DNA of 64,000 bases from Parashewanella sp965200795 (GCA_965200795.1 CBDAVB010000013.1:620001-684000); one strand, 5' to 3'; shown: positions 35,455-44,565, counted from the stretch's first letter. Numbers and translations: made by a program. Notes: generated by a model from the letters alone, not told the origin.

Positions 35455-37569
35455 TCACCCGCTAACTGAAGATAACCAAACTGTCATCAACCCTTGATTT
35501 GAAGTATCTGTCTCATATCGAGCAACCCGACTTTGCCTCCGGAGTACCACCTCAAAAGCCGCGCGGTAATGAATGCCATGCCGATACCCCGTAATTAACC
35601 TAAGCATGTTAATATTTTTTTGGTCTTTTGTACTATTCAGGTGCTTCATTAAAACAGCGACGGCCACGTCCGTGGTGATAATCTCGCTGATTTTCGTGAT
35701 ACCCGCTTTTCCCGTTAATGCGCTGTGGTGAAAATCAATTGTCAAACAGTCCGGCTTTGATTCACCTTCTTGTATGCCAAGGGTACCGCATAAGACCTTC
35801 TTCTCCACAAGGTTGTCTAAAAGGGCAAAAGCACGAGACTGGTATTTTTCCGCTGTATCTTTTATTGAACAAAATAAGGCGACATTAGCATAGGCGCTTA
35901 TCAGCGCTTCCAGGGTGGTGACGTCTTGTGTCAGCTTTAACGTCTCGAACAAGGCCGCCGCGTCTTCTGCTTTTTGTATCCAGTAAAGCCCGGCATCGTG
36001 GCGGGCCGCGTTACCGTAGGCCGTAATAAGAGCATTCAAGGTGGTGACGTTTTGCGTCAGTTTTAACTTCTCGAACAAGGCCGCCGCGTCTTCTGCTTTT
36101 TTTATCCAGTAAAGCCCGGCATCGTGGCGGGCCGCGTTTCCATAGGCCGTAATACGAGCATTCAAGGTGGTGACGTCTTGTGTCAGCTTTAACGTCTCGA
36201 ACAAGGCCGCCACGGCTTCTGCTTTTTTTATCCAGTAAAGCCCGGCATCGTGGCGGGCCGCGTTACCATAGGCCGTAATACGAGCACTTAAGGTGGTGAC
36301 GTTTTGTGTCAGCTTTAACGTCTCGAACAAGGCCGCCGCGTCTTCTGCTTTTTGTATCCAGTAAAGCCCGGCATCGTGGCGGGCCGCGTTACCATAGGCC
36401 GTGATACGAGCACTCAAGGTGGTGACGTCTTGTGTCAGCTTTAACGTACCGAACAAGGCCGCCACGGCTTCTGCTTTTTTTATCCAGTAAAGCCCGGCAT
36501 CGTGGCGGGCCGCGTTACCGTAGGCCGTAATAAGAGCATTCAAGGTGGTGACGTTTTGTGTCAGCTTTAACGTCTCGAACAAGGCCGCCGCGGCTTCTGC
36601 TTTTTGTATCCAGTAAAGCCCGGCATCGTGGCGGGCCGCGTTACCGTAGGCCGTAATACGAGCATTCAAGGTGGTGACGTCTTGTGTCAGCTTTAACGTC
36701 TCGAACAAGGCCGCCGCGGCTTCTGCTTTTTTTATCCAGTAAAGCCCGGCATCGTGGCGGGCCGCGTTACCATAGGCCGTAATACAAGCATTCAAGGTGG
36801 TGACGTTTTGTGTCAGCTTTAACGTCTCGAACAAGGCCGCCACGTCTTCTGCTTTGTTTATCCAGTTAAGCCCGGCATCGTGGCGGGCCGCGTTACCATA
36901 GGCCGTAATACGAGCACTCAAGGTGGTGACGTTTTGTGTCAGCTTTAACGTCTCGAACAAGGCCGCCGCGGCTTCTGCTTTTTTTATCCAGTAAAGCCCG
37001 GCATCGTGGCGGGCCGCATTGCCATAGGCTGTGATGCAGGCATTTAAAATAGGAACATCAACAGGAATACCCGCATGCAACGCATATCGGATAAGGCACT
37101 CGACAATAACGGGGGAACCATTGTCATCTGCTTTTTTTATGTTGGAATTTAACACCTTCAGTACATTGCGGTTGCCATAATCCGAACTATGACGACTTAA
37201 TATTCTCTTTATATCGTAACCGGGGAAATCCCGATATACCGCTCTTTGTTCAGAAGGCTGAAGAAATGAGCGTGTAAAGGCATTGAACTCTTCAAATGAA
37301 GTGCGTGCTGACCATTGAAAGCCGTCTCTGCTTTGCATTGAACGATGAGAATACTGTGCTCCCCGCGGTTCAATACGTCTATAGCCTTGATGAAAATGTT
37401 TCGCTCGGGCAGCGCCGGCCTTTTCGGGGACGTAGCTTTCGTTAGAACGGTGTCCCAGTCGGACGAGCTTTTGTTCTTCACCTTTATCTTGATAACTTTG
37501 AACGCGGCGCTCCGCTTTGCCGGTCGCACCACTCCCTGTGGAGTCAAGACGGTTTAATCCTGATGCCAT
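35455..37569 (-). CDS. PPR-like repeat protein, putative RNA-binding effector
   Basis: 704 residues, no signal peptide or membrane segment. Residues 1-165 are basic and polar. Residues 172-549 are nine nearly identical 42-residue repeats, each with a helix VTTLNALITAYGNAAR, an insertion HDAGLYWIKKA and a second helix EAAAALFETLKLTQN/D. A diverged repeat precedes (ending RYALHAGIPVD, like the PPR end KGIKPD), and one follows (VTTLEALISAYANV...AFALLDNLVEKKV). This is the pentatricopeptide pattern with seven extra residues between the helices. C-terminal 110 residues unrecognised. PPR proteins are mainly organellar and rare in bacteria. Alternatives: TPR- or Sel1-like solenoid. No partner gene nearby. 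Confidence 0.7.
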   Translation of the reverse strand: MASGLNRLDSTGSGATGKAERRVQSYQDKGEEQKLVRLGHRSNESYVPEKAGAARAKHFHQGYRRIEPRGAQYSHRSMQSRDGFQWSARTSFEEFNAFTRSFLQPSEQRAVYRDFPGYDIKRILSRHSSDYGNRNVLKVLNSNIKKADDNGSPVIVECLIRYALHAGIPVDVPILNACITAYGNAARHDAGLYWIKKAEAAAALFETLKLTQNVTTLSARITAYGNAARHDAGLNWINKAEDVAALFETLKLTQNVTTLNACITAYGNAARHDAGLYWIKKAEAAAALFETLKLTQDVTTLNARITAYGNAARHDAGLYWIQKAEAAAALFETLKLTQNVTTLNALITAYGNAARHDAGLYWIKKAEAVAALFGTLKLTQDVTTLSARITAYGNAARHDAGLYWIQKAEDAAALFETLKLTQNVTTLSARITAYGNAARHDAGLYWIKKAEAVAALFETLKLTQDVTTLNARITAYGNAARHDAGLYWIKKAEDAAALFEKLKLTQNVTTLNALITAYGNAARHDAGLYWIQKAEDAAALFETLKLTQDVTTLEALISAYANVALFCSIKDTAEKYQSRAFALLDNLVEKKVLCGTLGIQEGESKPDCLTIDFHHSALTGKAGITKISEIITTDVAVAVLMKHLNSTKDQKNINMLRLITGYRHGIHYRAAFEVVLRRQSRVARYETDTSNQGLMTVWLSSVSG
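35923..37056 (-). repeat. Nine 126-bp tandem repeats coding the PPR-like array
   Basis: Nine in-frame 126-bp units in head-to-tail order. Most differences are single bases at codons 5, 7, 25, 29, 30 and 42 of each unit. High identity implies recent amplification or gene conversion. Confidence 0.93.
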
Positions 37570-37709
37570 CTTTTAACTGAGAGGAGAGTAAGTAGTCGCT
37601 TAAAAGTTTTTAACTCAGGAAATTTATAAAAACTTTGCGGTGTATCATAAAATAGTACTTTCAGTTCATATTTTTATTTTATTCGAGCGTTATAAAGTCG
37701 TATGCGTTT

Positions 37710-38233
37710 TTGTTAAGTAATAAAAAACTCTCAATAAAACAGACAGCTGAAATCTTTGAGGTGTGCGAAATTACGGTTTCAAAGCGGATTGATGCCTGGT
37801 ATGAGCAAGGCGTATCAGGCTTGTTTGATGACAGACGCTCCGGGCGCCCGGGAATTTATTCTCAAGATGAGGCGTTACTTTTGAAGTCATTCGCAGATGA
37901 AGAGCTCACCAACTTAAGAGCGCGCAATCATTAATAATAAATTCAGCAGGTAAATCACGCAGCTTAGGCACCGTAAAAAGAACGATAAAAAAATTTTAAT
38001 TACAGCTACAAGCGAATGAGGCGCTCACTTAAGAAAAAGCGCGATGAAACACATTTTCAGACTACTTACGATGAGTTAACGAGCTGTGTACAGGCAGAAA
38101 AAGAAGGGGAAACAGAACTTTACTACTCCTGAATTCGGATAATTAGTGCTTACGAAACTTATTCTAAACTTAAAAAAGAAGTCATGACAATACCGGACGA
38201 TTACCGTTCAAAATATGAAATAACTTTTAGTTA
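37710..38233 (+). pseudogene. IS630-family transposase remnant, internally deleted
   Basis: N-terminal winged-helix part intact (LSIKQTAEIFEVCEITVSKR, WYEQGVSGLFDDRRSGRPG). It then continues in other frames (SYKRMRRSLKKKRDETHFQT near 38000), and a C-terminal end near 38200 reads TIPDDYRSKYEITFS, like the SKYxITF terminus of IS630 proteins. The DDE core between is missing. Confidence 0.75.
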
Positions 38234-38527
38234 GCTACTTATGTTACCGCAATAGTACCGCGCATTTAGACATCGAATAAATGACTGAAAAGTATTTAAT
38301 ATATTCGAGGCGTTTTTTTCGTTCCTGAGAGCAAACAAATCAGTAAATCACAAGCAAAAAAACGATTTGGAGTAATTAATCCAAGTTGAAACGGGGCAAA
38401 TGTGTGTTAGCCCCATGAAATAACCGTCATCAAAATCGTGAGCAGAAAATGACGGATAAACGCGAGCAAGCGCGCTTATGAAAGCGAGCGGCAGCAGCTA
38501 GAACACGAGCTAGTGTAGTGCATCAAA
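38234..38527. other. Intergenic stretch between IS remnants
   Basis: About 290 bases without an identifiable gene. TAGCTAGAACACGAGCTAGTGTAG-like short palindromes near 38497-38519 may be an IS end; the rest is fossil sequence. Confidence 0.35.
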
Positions 38528-39157
38528 TTAATCTGTGATATTTAATGCCTTTCTTGCCCTCTCGACTTTTTCCGTAATCACATCGGCTGATTTTGTCCGG
38601 ACAAAAGGTTCACATCCGTCATTGTGCGCCTCTATATAATTCATTATGCAGGTCTCCAATTCCGCTGCTGATGTGCGCGCCCCTCGTTTGAGTTGCTTTC
38701 CCGTAAGCAGACCAAAAAAAAGTTCGACTAAATTGAGCCGGGAGGAACTTGTCGGAATAAAGTGCAAATGAACACGTTTGTTTCTTTTTAACCGGTTCCT
38801 GACCTTTTCATGTTTACGGGTGGCGTAATTGTCAACGATTAAGTGCAGCTCAAGCTCTTTATCCGTCTGCTTTTAAACGGTTTTCAGAAAAGACAGAAAT
38901 TCTTGATGTCGATGTTTTTTCATGCATTCGCCGATCACTTTTCCTGTGGCGACATCCGGCGCCGCAAACAGCGTACTGGTTCCGTGACGCTTATAATCAT
39001 GGGTCATGGTTTCACAGCGGCCTTTTTTTATCGGGAGTCCGGGCTGCGTTCTGTCTGATGCCTGAATAGAGCTTTTTTCATCCGCGCGGAGTACTAATGC
39101 ATTTTCCGGCGGTTTCTTAAGCCTTTTGCAGAGGAATGCATTTTGGATTCCTATCAC
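38528..39157 (-). pseudogene. Second IS630-type transposase remnant
   Basis: Minus-strand pieces in two frames: ALVLRADEKSSIQASDRTQP, followed by MTHDYKRHGTSTLFAAPDVA and KHRHQEFLSFLKTV (38873-39157), then LNLVELFFGLLTGKQLKRGA, TAAELET-like and EPFVRTKSADVITEKVERAR (38528-38767). First Asp and final Glu regions are seen, but the frame is broken between 38767 and 38873. The N-terminus is cut at the ISKra4 remnant. Confidence 0.8.
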
Positions 39158-39616
39158 GTTTCAGAATATGTCGCTGATGCGGCAGATGTTCTCTATGCGG
39201 GAAAAACGAAAACAGCCAAACGTCAGATACGGCTTAAAGAGACGCTCCGCAATTTAAAGCATAACAAAGGGGAAGCTGAACGTCTTAATCAAGAATTGCA
39301 AAAAGCGCGGCCTTCAAACCGCTATTCCAAAACGATAACAAAATTAGAAAAAGTAAAAACCTATTTTAAAAATCACTGGCGACAAATGAACTATGCTCAA
39401 GCGTTAGAAAATAATTACCCGATAGGTTCAGGGGTGACTGAAGCGGCATGCAAGACGTTGATAAAAAATAGAATTTGTCGTTCAGGAATGAGGTGGAAGA
39501 AAAAAGGGGCGTCGATGTTACTGACATTAAGAGCTTTAGTTTGCTCGACCGGGGTTTGGGATAAATTTTGGGTAAAGGTTAGTAATTATGGCTTTCCGGC
39601 AATGCACAATATTTGA
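39143..39616 (+). pseudogene. ISKra4-family transposase, C-terminal fragment
   Basis: 157 residues matching only the C-terminal part: DSYHVSEYVADAADVLY, then NYPIGSGVTEAACKTLIKNR and GMRWKKKGASMLLTLRALV, ending NYGFP. The N-terminal two thirds are missing at the junction with the oppositely oriented IS630 remnant near 39145, a rearrangement point. Confidence 0.85.
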
Positions 39617-39800
39617 TTGCGGTTGTAATCAAGTTGTTCGAAACAGGTTATTACATTATTTAGGCTGAGCACCCCGGTCGCTGATGCCTGATATGAGCCG
39701 CGGATAAACTTAATATTAAGAATTGTTTACTTTTATTGTGATTACTCCCTATTTTTAATACCTTGTCCTCATTGATTCGATCTTTAAGGCAGTAACTCAA

Positions 39801-40823
39801 ATGGCGGTAAAAGAGAATAATTCAGATTTATCATTCAGAGAGCAAATCGCTTATCAGTTGTGGGACAGTTCTTCCTGGACAATGGGCGATACCTTCAGCG
39901 GTATTGAAATAAAGGCAGCGGGAAAGAAGTTCATCTGCAGAAAGTTAACGGATACAGAACGAAAGCGGGAGGATAAAAGTGAGTATATTGATGGCAATTG
40001 CATTCTATTTTTTGTAGGCTGGAAGCTTGAGGCGGTAAAGTCTCCTTGTGAGGCAAACGGCACAACTCAAGGCTGGAAGGCCAGGCTAATAGCAAATTCG
40101 AAGAAATTATATTCAGTTTTTTTAGGCGCGGTCGATCCTGATACCGAACGGGTTGAATCGGTTGTTAGATCCGAGGGAGTAAAAGTCTTTGATGACAAGG
40201 ATAAGTCTCATCTCATGCGGCTTATCGCGCAAAGATCAGCCGGAACAAAACAAAATGCCTTTGTTAACCCGTCAGAATCCGCGGCGGAAAAGCCTTCCGG
40301 TAAAGCCGGCGGCAATGATGTCCGTAAAGATCCGGCGTATCCCGGGTTGCCCGCTGATGTCGCCGCGAAGGAGTTCAACTTACCGGCGTTTCTCGCGACT
40401 GATTACGGAAAAGCGTGCTCAGAAATAATTAATATGACTTTCAGGATACCCAAGGCGGAAGAGGAAGTGACTTTTGACGGGGAAACATGCCCTCTGAGCC
40501 AAATCCCCGTAGAGTTAAATCGAGAAAACGCGATTTCCGTACGAGATAAAGCAGGGCGAAGAGTGATTGTCTCAAGACTGGGGTTCAGATACAGTTTCGG
40601 TTACAGTGAAGCGATTCCGGAAACAAAATCGTTACTCGGAAAATCAGCTTATGATTTTAAAGTAAGTGATTTTGAGCAGGTGACCAAGAAAATTTATGAT
40701 GAGGTCAACAGGCGCGATTCTTCTGACGAGTCTGAAAAAGACACCGGCAGGCGCGCCGGGCGTCATTCTGAGCTTACGGTAGAAAATCCGGTTTACAGCG
40801 GGAATATCGCTGATAATCCCTAA
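39801..40823 (+). CDS. Unrecognised 340-residue protein, effector candidate by context
   Basis: I do not recognise this protein. No signal peptide or membrane helix. Residues 1-140 are a mixed globular part with a single Trp-rich segment (LWDSSSWTMGD) and GIEIKAAGKKFICRKL. Residues 150-190 are a polar linker, 195-310 a second globular part (RRVIVSRLGFRYSFGYSEAI), and the tail is charged. Start ATG 39801 is preceded by AAGGCAG. It lies between transposon remnants and the flagellar cluster, like the other orphan genes of this region, which is the only hint of a host-related role. Confidence 0.5.
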   Translation: MAVKENNSDLSFREQIAYQLWDSSSWTMGDTFSGIEIKAAGKKFICRKLTDTERKREDKSEYIDGNCILFFVGWKLEAVKSPCEANGTTQGWKARLIANSKKLYSVFLGAVDPDTERVESVVRSEGVKVFDDKDKSHLMRLIAQRSAGTKQNAFVNPSESAAEKPSGKAGGNDVRKDPAYPGLPADVAAKEFNLPAFLATDYGKACSEIINMTFRIPKAEEEVTFDGETCPLSQIPVELNRENAISVRDKAGRRVIVSRLGFRYSFGYSEAIPETKSLLGKSAYDFKVSDFEQVTKKIYDEVNRRDSSDESEKDTGRRAGRHSELTVENPVYSGNIADNP

Positions 40824-40885
40824 GCAGCTGACGATAAGTTTCTTCAGAATTTCGCTGTTCATATTTGGTGCGATACAAGACGCGG

Positions 40886-40924
40886 CATCCGGATTAACCA
40901 TCCGGATTAACCATCCGGATTAAC
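40886..40924. repeat. 13-bp tandem repeat, three copies
   Basis: CATCCGGATTAAC repeated three times without change; the unit contains the palindrome ATCCGGAT. Position is upstream of the fliK promoter; no known role. Confidence 0.9.
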
Positions 40925-41036
40925 CAAAGACACCGGACTCCTGCTTTTGCGGGAGTGACGACTGAATCGCTATACTCTCTTGCCTTTCGCCGTCTTCCGC
41001 CGCGTCCCTGAGTTTAACCCTCAGATAAAACCCTGC

Positions 41037-41054
41037 CTGGCACAAACCGTGCTT
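41037..41054 (+). promoter_or_regulatory. Sigma-54 promoter candidate for fliK operon
   Basis: TGGCACAAACCGTGCTT has the GG-N10-GC core of sigma-54 promoters and matches the TGGCAC-N5-TTGCT consensus at most positions. Mid-class flagellar operons of polarly flagellated gammaproteobacteria depend on sigma-54, so the position 59 bp before fliK fits. Confidence 0.6.
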
Positions 41055-41112
41055 AGCTATTCCCCGCAAGTGAAAACCGGCTTTATTGACACTTGAAACG
41101 GAGGAAGCAGCA

Positions 41113-42405
41113 GTGCCACAAGTTCATTCAGCAACGCCCGCAAACACAGATATGAGCGTATCCGCTTCAGGTAAAACCCAGCCTGGAGGCGCTGACGCAT
41201 TGTTCGCCGGCATACTCGCGCGACAGCAAGTCCCGGAGACCGGGGAAATAAAGGCCGATACTGATGTCCCGATTCAATATATTGACGAAATCAGTAAGCT
41301 GATTGATGAACCTATCGAAGAGGAATATGAGGCTTCCCCGGAAGAATTACTGCGGCAGATCGGGCATTGCGTCAGCTTTAACGCTGAATTAAATAAAACG
41401 CCGGCGCAAAAGATTAATCTCAGCGGCGAGAGTTTGCCGCCTGATGAGGTAAAGGCGGAAGATTTGTCAGCCGCGGCGCTGAGAGCCTCGGTCACGCCTG
41501 AGCAATCCGTTGATGGGGTATCAGCGGCGGCCGCAACTCAGACGGCTCCGGCGCCTGCCGCGGCGACGTCTCAGGCTCAGAGTAACACGTTGCGGGCCGC
41601 TGAGTCCGCGGCCGCGGAAACCGCCATTGATGACGCGCGGGGGACTGAGCCGGAACTGATTAAACCGGCGCCGGGCAAACCCGCTTTGAACACCGGATCG
41701 TCACAGCCGGAGAAAGACGGCGGCACTGTGCCCGCGGCTCAGAAAAGCGTTGACGGACAGGCCGCGGCGAATGTTAAAGTAACGGCGGAAACTAACCCGG
41801 CGGATGAGGTTCAGGCCGCGGCCGAGGGTACGGAGTCCGCCGACAAACCGGCGGCTAAGTCCTCGCCGCAGCCCGGGCAGACGGCTCCTTTATTCGCTGA
41901 CCATGACCGGGTTGAGGCGAGAGGCGAGTTGCCGAGATTCACTGTCTCATTAAAGCGGGGATTAGAACAGCAGGTTCAGATGCAGGACATGATTCAGCGT
42001 TTCGCGCCGGTAATGAGGCAGCAGGTGACGGCCATGGTGAGCAACGGCGTCGGTCAGGCGGAAATTCGGTTAGATCCGCCGGAGCTCGGACACATGATGG
42101 TGCGGATCCAGGTGCAGCAGGATCAGACTCAGGTTCAGTTCCAGGTGACGAACCCCGCCGCCAGAGAATTGCTGGAACATGCGACGCCGAGATTAAGAGA
42201 TATGCTGGCCGGGCAGGGAATGAATTTAGCGGACAGCCAGATTTCATATCATGACGGCGGCGGTGAGCAGCGGGGCCGCCGTCACGGTGAGGCGCCTTCA
42301 GGCTCCGGCGGACGCGGCTATTGTGACGCGGTTTCCGGCGCCGAAGAGATCACGCTGACTAATATCGCGGCAACTCGGCAAACAGGTATAGATTATTACG
42401 CTTAA
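41113..42405 (+). CDS. fliK: FliK, flagellar hook-length control protein
   Basis: 430 residues from the GTG at 41113, chosen because ACGGAGG lies nine bases upstream; a TTG at 41086 has no such site. Long Ala/Pro/Glu-rich ruler region (residues 30-270) and the conserved C-terminal substrate-switch domain: GQAEIRLDPPELGHMMVRIQ, then ARELLEHATPRLRDMLAGQG. It measures hook length and triggers FlhB specificity change. First gene of fliKLMN. Confidence 0.9.
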   Translation: MPQVHSATPANTDMSVSASGKTQPGGADALFAGILARQQVPETGEIKADTDVPIQYIDEISKLIDEPIEEEYEASPEELLRQIGHCVSFNAELNKTPAQKINLSGESLPPDEVKAEDLSAAALRASVTPEQSVDGVSAAAATQTAPAPAAATSQAQSNTLRAAESAAAETAIDDARGTEPELIKPAPGKPALNTGSSQPEKDGGTVPAAQKSVDGQAAANVKVTAETNPADEVQAAAEGTESADKPAAKSSPQPGQTAPLFADHDRVEARGELPRFTVSLKRGLEQQVQMQDMIQRFAPVMRQQVTAMVSNGVGQAEIRLDPPELGHMMVRIQVQQDQTQVQFQVTNPAARELLEHATPRLRDMLAGQGMNLADSQISYHDGGGEQRGRRHGEAPSGSGGRGYCDAVSGAEEITLTNIAATRQTGIDYYA

Positions 42406-42457
42406 ACAGTTAAGCTACTTACCTCTTTAGTGCGATAACGAATAAAACGGAGAAACT

Positions 42458-42988
42458 ATGGCTGATGAAGAAGCGCTGTCACTAGAGGAGCGGGCGCCGA
42501 AAGGCAAAAATAAACTTGTGATTATTATCGCGGCGGTCGCCGCTGCGGCGATAGCGGCCGGGGCGTTCTTCTTTATGTTGTCAGCAGACGATGCGGCGGA
42601 CGGCGTTGAAACGGCCGGCGAAGCGGCGGCACAGCAAACGGAAGATACCAGCCCCGGAATAAGTGACGCTAAGGCGCGGTATGTCGCGCTGCCCAGGCCG
42701 TTTTTGTTTAACCTTCCGGGGACAAAACGTTCGGTATTAGTGCAGATTAAAGCGATACTTATGATCCGCGGCTCTGATCATGAAGTCGCGGTACAAAAAC
42801 ATATCCCGCTGATTGAATCGGAACTGCTTAAAACGTTCAGCGGTTCGAGCGTACAGAAGCTACGTACTCAGGCGGGTAAAGATGAACTGCGCCGCAAAGC
42901 GTTAGTTAATGTTCAAAATGCCTTAACGCCGATTATCGGCGATAAAGGCGTTGAAAAAGTATTGTTCGTCGGATTTGTGATGCAATAG
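42458..42988 (+). CDS. fliL: FliL, basal-body stator-associated protein
   Basis: 176 residues. A short cytoplasmic part, one membrane helix (LVIIIAAVAAAAIAAGAFFF), an acidic linker and the periplasmic stomatin-like domain (YVALPRPFLFNLPGTKRSVL, HIPLIESELLKTFSG, ending VEKVLFVGFVMQ). Supports stator function under load. Located between fliK and fliM, as usual. Confidence 0.9.
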   Translation: MADEEALSLEERAPKGKNKLVIIIAAVAAAAIAAGAFFFMLSADDAADGVETAGEAAAQQTEDTSPGISDAKARYVALPRPFLFNLPGTKRSVLVQIKAILMIRGSDHEVAVQKHIPLIESELLKTFSGSSVQKLRTQAGKDELRRKALVNVQNALTPIIGDKGVEKVLFVGFVMQ

Positions 42989-43008
42989 TAAGATATAAGG
43001 CGGCAGTC

Positions 43009-44049
43009 GTGAGTGATTTATTAAGCCAGGACGAAATTGACGCGTTGCTCCACGGAGTCGATGATGTCGAGGAGGAAGAAGCGGGGTTCGGGGATGATTC
43101 CGCGCAATCCTATGACTTTTCATCGCAGGACCGAATCGTCCGCGGTCGTATGCCGACGCTGGAAATCGTTAATGAACGCTTCGCCCGTCATTTGCGTATC
43201 AGCATGTTCAATATGATGCGCCGCACCGCTGAGGTATCCATTAACGGCGTGCAGATGCTGAAGTTCGGTGAATACATTCACAGTCTGTTTGTTCCGACCA
43301 GTCTGAACATGGTGCGTTTCAGTCCGTTAAAAGGGACGGCGCTGATCACCATGGAAGCAAGGCTGGTCTTCATTCTGGTGGATAACTTCTTCGGCGGTGA
43401 CGGACGCTTTTACGCTAAAATTGAAGGCCGTGAATTCACTCCGACAGAGCGCCGTATTATTCAGTTATTACTGAAAATCATCTTTGAGGATTACAAGGAC
43501 GCATGGGCGCCGGTAATGGATGTTGAGTTTGATTATCTGGACTCAGAAGTTAACCCGGCTATGGCCAACATCGTAAGCCCGACGGAAGTGGTTGTGATCA
43601 GCTCATTCCATATCGAGGTTGACGGCGGCGGCGGCGATTTCCATATTGCCATGCCGTATTCGATGATAGAGCCGATCCGCGAGCTGCTCGACGCCGGTGT
43701 TCAAAGTGATAAGCAAGATACCGATATGCGCTGGTCTCAGGCCCTGCGTGACGAAATCATGGATGTGGACGTCGGTTTTAACGCCACGATAGCGCAGGAG
43801 GAAGTGACACTGCGTGATGTGATGAATCTCAAAGCCGGTGATGTGATACCCGTCGAATTACCTGAGCACGTATTAATGAAAGTAGAGGATTTACCGACGT
43901 TCCGTTGTAAATTAGGTAAGTCGAGAGAGAATCTGGCACTTAAGGTCAGCGAGAAAATACCGCGCCCGGAGACGGTTAAATCTGAACTGCAGTTAGTGAC
44001 CTTGAGAAACAAGACTCGTGAGGTTTCTGAAATAAAGGATGAAGTATGA
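43009..44049 (+). CDS. fliM: FliM, flagellar switch protein
   Basis: 346 residues. N-terminal CheY-P-binding peptide DLLSQDEIDALLHG, middle domain with ENRxLxxF-like RFARHLRISMFNMMRRTAEV and LVDNFFGGDGR, and the C-terminal SpoA domain (VTLRDVMNLKAGDVIPVELP). Start GTG 43009. Overlaps fliN by four bases. Confidence 0.94.
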   Translation: MSDLLSQDEIDALLHGVDDVEEEEAGFGDDSAQSYDFSSQDRIVRGRMPTLEIVNERFARHLRISMFNMMRRTAEVSINGVQMLKFGEYIHSLFVPTSLNMVRFSPLKGTALITMEARLVFILVDNFFGGDGRFYAKIEGREFTPTERRIIQLLLKIIFEDYKDAWAPVMDVEFDYLDSEVNPAMANIVSPTEVVVISSFHIEVDGGGGDFHIAMPYSMIEPIRELLDAGVQSDKQDTDMRWSQALRDEIMDVDVGFNATIAQEEVTLRDVMNLKAGDVIPVELPEHVLMKVEDLPTFRCKLGKSRENLALKVSEKIPRPETVKSELQLVTLRNKTREVSEIKDEV

Positions 44050-44417
44050 GTACAGAAGATGAGTGGGCAGGCGCGATGGCCGAGCAGGCCTCGGAGGAAG
44101 CCGAAGCCGCTGAGTTAGCCGAGCTGAGTGATGACTCCGGCAGTGTTGGTTCAGATAAGGAAAACCTTGACGCGATTCTGGATATTCCCGTCACTATTTC
44201 TATGGAAGTCGGCCGAAGCCATATCAGCATCAGAAACTTACTGCAATTAAACCAGGGCTCTGTTGTTGAGCTGGACAGAATCGCCGGCGAGCCGCTTGAC
44301 GTAATGGTCAACGGTACGCTTATCGCTCACGGTGAGGTGGTTGTGGTAAATGACAAATTCGGTATTCGTCTGACTGACGTCATCAGCCAGACTGAGCGGA
44401 TTAAAAAGCTTAAGTAG
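44046..44417 (+). CDS. fliN: FliN, flagellar switch protein
   Basis: 123 residues. Acidic N-terminal tail (EQASEEAEAAELAELSDDSG) and the SpoA domain DIPVTISMEVGRSHISIRNL, LNQGSVVELDRIAGEPLDVM, VVVNDKFGIRLTDVIS. It forms the C-ring base with FliM. In related genomes fliO follows directly; here fliO is 9.3 kb away. Confidence 0.95.
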   Translation: MSTEDEWAGAMAEQASEEAEAAELAELSDDSGSVGSDKENLDAILDIPVTISMEVGRSHISIRNLLQLNQGSVVELDRIAGEPLDVMVNGTLIAHGEVVVVNDKFGIRLTDVISQTERIKKLK

Positions 44418-44432
44418 CTAACGTAAGTGTTC

Positions 44433-44565
44433 AGACATTTTTTTGATGCCCGTCTTTACCGCGCCGCGGCGTTGCGACTCAGGTCATAGCCGCGGCTATG
44501 TTCCCTTCGTCGCGACTTGTATCGCACCAAATCTGAGCGCCAAAATTCCGAAGAAACGTAAAGGT
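44433..44565. repeat. Dispersed repeat after fliN, inverted relative to the one before fliK
   Basis: The left part (TTTTTTTGATGCCCGTCTTT) is a diverged family B sequence. The right part, CGCGACTTGTATCGCACCAA and onward to about 44565, is the inverted counterpart of 40840-40882 (TTTGGTGCGATACAAGACGC), with a shared GTTTCTTC-GAATTT segment. The pair brackets fliKLMN. Confidence 0.65.

Larger units (their letters stand above)
40824..41112. other. Repeat-rich gap upstream of fliK
   Basis: Contains an inverted partner of the repeat after fliN (about 40840-40882), the 13-bp tandem repeat at 40886-40924, a REP-like hairpin near 40927-40959 (CCGGACTCCTGCTTTTGCGG followed by GAGTGACG) and a sigma-54-type promoter at 41037-41054. 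Confidence 0.6.

Noticed and set aside
35923..37056. CRISPR array
   Set aside because: Repeats are 126 bp, contiguous, in frame and without unique spacers; they encode protein repeats.
41900..42250. Antisense open frame within fliK
   Set aside because: FliK's conserved C-terminal domain lies on the plus strand here; the antisense protein has no recognisable features.
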